Shown here one piece after another: positions 5,969 through 8,635 of a stretch of DNA of 8,635 bases. The translations under genes were made by a program, and so were the position numbers. The stretch comes from Chloroflexota bacterium (GTDB lineage: Bacteria > Chloroflexota > Anaerolineae > Anaerolineales > UBA11657). The DNA is taken from assembly GCA_003670425.1 (NCBI GenBank), contig QWRL01000061.1, positions 1 through 8,635 on the forward strand. The letters are read 5' to 3'. The notes below the pieces were generated by a model, which saw nothing but the letters and a program-made list of their open reading frames with translations, had not been told where the DNA came from and did not search any database. Positions within the stretch are counted from its first letter, which is position 1. Each line of letters opens with the position of its first letter.

Positions 5969-7378
5969 ATGACCAACCCACCACAGACACTTTTCGAAAA
6001 AATCTGGGAGCGGCACATCGTGGCGCAGCAACCCAACTCGCCGGCGGTGCTGTATATCGACCTGCACCTGGTGCATGAAGTCACTTCGCCGCAAGCCTTC
6101 ACCGGCCTGCGCCAGCGCGGGCTGCGCGTGCGCCGCCCGGACAAGACCGTGGCAACCATGGACCACTCCATTCCGACCACGCCGCTCTCTGTGCCGATTG
6201 CGGATGCGCAAGCTGCCGCCCAGCTGCAAATGCTGGCCGACAACACCAAAGAGTTTGGCATAGCGCTGTATGGAATGGACTCGCCGATGCGCGGCATTGT
6301 GCATGTGATCGGGCCGGAGCTGGGGCTCACGCAGCCGGGCATGACGATCGTGTGCGGCGACAGCCACACCTCCACGCACGGTGCGTTTGGTGCGCTGGCC
6401 TTTGGCATTGGCACCAGTGAGGTGGAGCATGTGCTCGCCAGCCAGTGCCTGCTGCAAACGCGCCCAAAAACTTTTGCGGTGCGGGTTGAAGGGCGGCTGG
6501 GCGCGGGGGTCTCCGCCAAAGACATCATCCTCGCCTTGATTGCGCGCATTGGCATCGGCGGCGGCGGCGGCCATGTGTTTGAGTACAGCGGCTCCGCCAT
6601 TCGCAGCCTCACAATGGAAGAGCGCATGACCATTTGCAATATGTCCATTGAAGGCGGCGCGCGCGCGGGCATGATTGCGCCGGACGATGTCACCTTTGAA
6701 TATCTTGCGGGCCGGCAGCATGCGCCCCAAGGCGCAGCCTGGGAGCGGGCGCTGCAGCGCTGGCGCGCCTTGCCCAGTGACGCCGCAGCGCAGTTCGACA
6801 AATCCATCACCATTGCGGCGGATGAACTGGAGCCGATGGTTACCTATGGCACCAACCCCGGCATGGGCGTGCCCGTCACCAGCCGCATCCCGGACCCGGC
6901 GCAAATCAGCAATGCCGCTGCACGCGCCAGCATGGAGCAGGCTTTGGAATATATGGGACTGCAGCCCGGGCAGGCACTGCTGGGCCAGCCAATTGATGTT
7001 GTCTTTGTGGGCAGCTGCACCAACGGGCGCATCTCTGACCTGCGGCTGGCTGCCCAAGTGATGCGTGGCCGGCGCGTTGCTGGCGGCGTGCGCATGCTGG
7101 TGGTGCCGGGCTCGCAGGAGGTAAAGCGCCAGGCAGAGCAGGAAGGCCTCGACCGCATCTTCCGCGAGAGCGGCGCCGAGTGGCGTGAAGCCGGCTGCTC
7201 CATGTGCATTGCAATGAATGGCGACCAGCTGCGCCCCGGGCAGCGCGCCGTCAGCACCAGCAACCGCAACTTTGAAGGCCGGCAGGGCAAGGGTGGCCGC
7301 ACATTCCTGGCTTCACCGTTGACCGCGGCTGCATCCGCCGTCAGCGGCCACATTGCAGATGTGCGCACGCTGCTCTAA
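5969..7378 (+). CDS. leuC: 3-isopropylmalate dehydratase, large subunit
   Basis: The large subunit of the aconitase-family isomerase that converts 2-isopropylmalate to 3-isopropylmalate; it carries the 4Fe-4S cluster. At 469 residues it is the bacterial long type (E. coli 466), not the short archaeal type. Motifs include MDHSIPT (64-70), CGDSHTSTHGAFGALAFGIGTSE starting at residue 129, and EGGARAGMIAPD (228-239). Cluster ligands are Cys350 in GSCTNGR, and Cys410 and Cys413 in GCSMC. SNRNFEGRQG (431-440) completes the active site. In this setting it probably also dehydrates and rehydrates citramalate made by CimA. A stretch of five Gly codons (residues 197-201) is encoded by a GGC run. It starts 25 nt after leuA without a Shine-Dalgarno and is followed by leuD after 18 nt. 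Confidence 0.97.
   Translation: MTNPPQTLFEKIWERHIVAQQPNSPAVLYIDLHLVHEVTSPQAFTGLRQRGLRVRRPDKTVATMDHSIPTTPLSVPIADAQAAAQLQMLADNTKEFGIALYGMDSPMRGIVHVIGPELGLTQPGMTIVCGDSHTSTHGAFGALAFGIGTSEVEHVLASQCLLQTRPKTFAVRVEGRLGAGVSAKDIILALIARIGIGGGGGHVFEYSGSAIRSLTMEERMTICNMSIEGGARAGMIAPDDVTFEYLAGRQHAPQGAAWERALQRWRALPSDAAAQFDKSITIAADELEPMVTYGTNPGMGVPVTSRIPDPAQISNAAARASMEQALEYMGLQPGQALLGQPIDVVFVGSCTNGRISDLRLAAQVMRGRRVAGGVRMLVVPGSQEVKRQAEQEGLDRIFRESGAEWREAGCSMCIAMNGDQLRPGQRAVSTSNRNFEGRQGKGGRTFLASPLTAAASAVSGHIADVRTLL
6557..6571 (+). repeat. (GGC)5 trinucleotide run inside leuC
   Basis: Five perfect tandem GGC units encode Gly197-Gly201 in a segment where other LeuC proteins usually have a mixed Gly/Thr/Ala loop. 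The run is in frame and does not disrupt the gene. Replication slippage by whole codons could change its length. Confidence 0.6.
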
Positions 7379-7396
7379 AACCACCGAGCACTGCGC

Positions 7397-7987
7397 ATGG
7401 CCCAATTCACCACACTAACATCGCGCGTCATTCCGCTGCTGCGCACCAACATCGACACGGACCAGATTATTCCGGCGCGCTACTTGAAGGTGACCGACAA
7501 GGCCGGCCTGGGCGATGCGCTGTTTGCGGACTGGCGTTACAACGCGGACGGCAGCCCTAATCCGGATTTTGTGCTCAACCAGCCGCAGCATCGCGGCGCG
7601 CAAATTCTGCTGGCCGGCGACAACTTTGGCTGCGGCTCTTCGCGTGAACACGCGCCGTGGGCGCTAACCGCGTGGGGCATTCGTGCTGTCATCACCACCG
7701 ATGTGGCCGACATCTTCCGCAGCAATGCGCTCAAGAACGGACTGCTGCCGATTGTGGTGTCCGGCGCAGCGCATGCCAAGCTGCTGGAGTTTGTGGAAGA
7801 GCTGCCACAATGCGAGCTGCAGATTGACCTTGCCACGCAACAGATGACGCTGCCAGACGGCAGCCTCGTGCCGTTTCCAATTGATGATTTCTCCAAGACC
7901 TGCCTGCTGCAGGGCGTGGACCAGCTGGGCTACATCCTTAACTACAGCGAGCGCATCACCGCCTACGAAGCCACGCTTGCCGGCTGA
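7397..7987 (+). CDS. leuD: 3-isopropylmalate dehydratase, small subunit
   Basis: The swivel-domain subunit that completes the LeuCD active site. The 196-residue length agrees with the bacterial long type (about 200). The N-terminus has the NIDTDQIIPARYL motif (18-30). The diagnostic GDNFGCGSSREHAPWAL (74-90) supplies substrate-binding Ser and Arg residues. DVADIFRSNALKNGLLPI (101-118) and DDFSK near the C-terminus are also typical. It starts 19 nt after the leuC stop, consistent with coupled translation and stoichiometric assembly; no clear Shine-Dalgarno is visible. It probably serves both the leucine branch and the citramalate branch to isoleucine. Confidence 0.97.
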   Translation: MAQFTTLTSRVIPLLRTNIDTDQIIPARYLKVTDKAGLGDALFADWRYNADGSPNPDFVLNQPQHRGAQILLAGDNFGCGSSREHAPWALTAWGIRAVITTDVADIFRSNALKNGLLPIVVSGAAHAKLLEFVEELPQCELQIDLATQQMTLPDGSLVPFPIDDFSKTCLLQGVDQLGYILNYSERITAYEATLAG

Positions 7988-8035
7988 GTACGCCGCTGCG
8001 GGCTGCGCGGCCAGAGTGCCACCAACCCAACCCTG

Positions 8036-8635
8036 ATGACTGCCATCCAAATTTATGACACCACGCTGCGCGACGGCACGCAGCGCGAGGGTGTTTCACT
8101 TTCATGCGCCGACAAACTGCGTATTGCGCAGCGCCTTGACGAGCTGGGAGTAGCGTACATTGAAGGCGGCTGGCCGGGCTCCAACCCCAAGGATGTGGAG
8201 TTCTTTCAGCGGGCTGGCCAGCTGCAGCTGCGCCAGGCGCGCATTGCGGCGTTTGGCGCCACCTGCCACGCCGGCAGCCGGCCCGACGCAGATGCCAATT
8301 TGCGCGCATTGCTTGATGCGCATACACCGGTATGTACCGTGGTGGGCAAGTCCTGGCTGCTGCATGTCACCGAAGTGCTGCAGACCACCGCCGCCGAGAA
8401 CCTGCGCATGATCAGCGAAAGCCTGGCTTTTCTGGCGGGCCAGGGGCGCGAGGTGATCTACGATGCCGAGCACTGGTTTGATGGCTACCGCGCTGATGCG
8501 CACTACGCGCTGCAGACTCTGCGTGCAGCGCAGCAGGGCGGCGCCACAGGCATTGTGCTGTGCGACACCAATGGCGGCACGCCGCCGCACGAGGTGGACG
8601 CAGTGGTGCGGGCAGTGCGCGCGCAGCTGGATGCG
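8036..8635 (+). CDS. cimA: Citramalate synthase, N-terminal part (cut by window end)
   Basis: The first 200 codons are present and the frame is open to the last base; the family is about 520-540 residues. The product starts with a DRE-TIM barrel: YDTTLRDGTQREGVS (7-21), then EGGWPGSNPKD (43-53), YDAEHWFDGY (140-149) and CDTNGG (174-179). These are the signatures of the CimA (TIGR00977-type) group and differ from LeuA, which has DGEQSPG and GFPA at the matching places. The enzyme condenses pyruvate with acetyl-CoA to (R)-citramalate, feeding isoleucine synthesis without threonine. It lies 48 nt after leuD, whose complex would handle the next step. No Shine-Dalgarno precedes the ATG; the start is set by its distance from the DTTLRDG motif. 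A general LeuA/homocitrate-synthase-like enzyme is the main alternative. Confidence 0.92.
   Translation, partial: MTAIQIYDTTLRDGTQREGVSLSCADKLRIAQRLDELGVAYIEGGWPGSNPKDVEFFQRAGQLQLRQARIAAFGATCHAGSRPDADANLRALLDAHTPVCTVVGKSWLLHVTEVLQTTAAENLRMISESLAFLAGQGREVIYDAEHWFDGYRADAHYALQTLRAAQQGGATGIVLCDTNGGTPPHEVDAVVRAVRAQLDA

Noticed and set aside
5842..7057. Two long minus-strand open frames opposite leuC (323 and 365 codons)
   Set aside because: They overlap each other and the certain leuC gene. Their length follows from GC-rich codon bias, and no motif is present.
7992..8011. 5-bp inverted repeat (GCCGC/GCGGC) in the leuD-cimA gap
   Set aside because: The stem is short with a 10-nt loop and no T-run, and is expected by chance at this GC content.

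Overview
The window is a single plus-strand branched-chain amino acid (BCAA) biosynthesis operon with an apparent leader-peptide attenuator in front. Gene order is leader peptide - attenuator terminator - CBS-domain protein - ilvB - ilvN - ilvC - leuA - leuC - leuD - cimA, with cimA cut by the window end. Coding sequence is tightly packed from 356 to 8635. The longest gaps are 80 nt (ilvN-ilvC), 55 nt (ilvC-leuA) and 48 nt (leuD-cimA). The DNA is GC-rich and uses mostly G/C-ending codons. A bacterium is certain. The ilvBNC-leuACD-cimA order and the IlvB C-terminal half look like Chloroflexota to me, but that is an impression without a search.

Region 1-355 is the regulatory head. A near-consensus sigma70-type promoter (TTGACA, 18-bp spacer, TAAAAT, 98-127) sits just before a 33-codon ORF (142-243). 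In that ORF 16 of 33 residues are Leu, Val or Ile, with a core of LLVLVPVILLLVI. A perfect 7-bp hairpin lies inside the ORF. After its stop comes an 11-bp perfect GC-rich hairpin followed by a T-rich tract (274-309). A segment at the end of the leader ORF (211-218) can pair with the 5' arm of that terminator. This is the architecture of ribosome-mediated attenuation, as known for ilv/leu operons in enterobacteria. The leader ORF is short and easily missed.

Region 356-757 encodes a 133-residue protein made only of two CBS domains. It is the first gene after the attenuator and is not a BCAA enzyme, so it may sense an adenine nucleotide or similar ligand on behalf of the pathway. This role is inferred.

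Region 788-4218 is ilvB-ilvN-ilvC: acetohydroxyacid synthase catalytic and regulatory subunits, then ketol-acid reductoisomerase. Region 4274-7987 is leuA-leuC-leuD: 2-isopropylmalate synthase and both subunits of isopropylmalate isomerase. Region 8036-8635 holds the first 200 codons of citramalate synthase (cimA).

Together the genes cover valine, leucine and isoleucine precursor synthesis. CimA makes (R)-citramalate from pyruvate and acetyl-CoA. LeuCD can isomerise it, and a LeuB-type dehydrogenase would then give 2-oxobutyrate, which IlvBN and IlvC take towards isoleucine without threonine deaminase. ilvD, leuB and ilvE are required but absent here; they may lie downstream or elsewhere. The promoter-proximal genes carry purine-rich Shine-Dalgarno sequences, whereas leuA, leuC, leuD and cimA do not.
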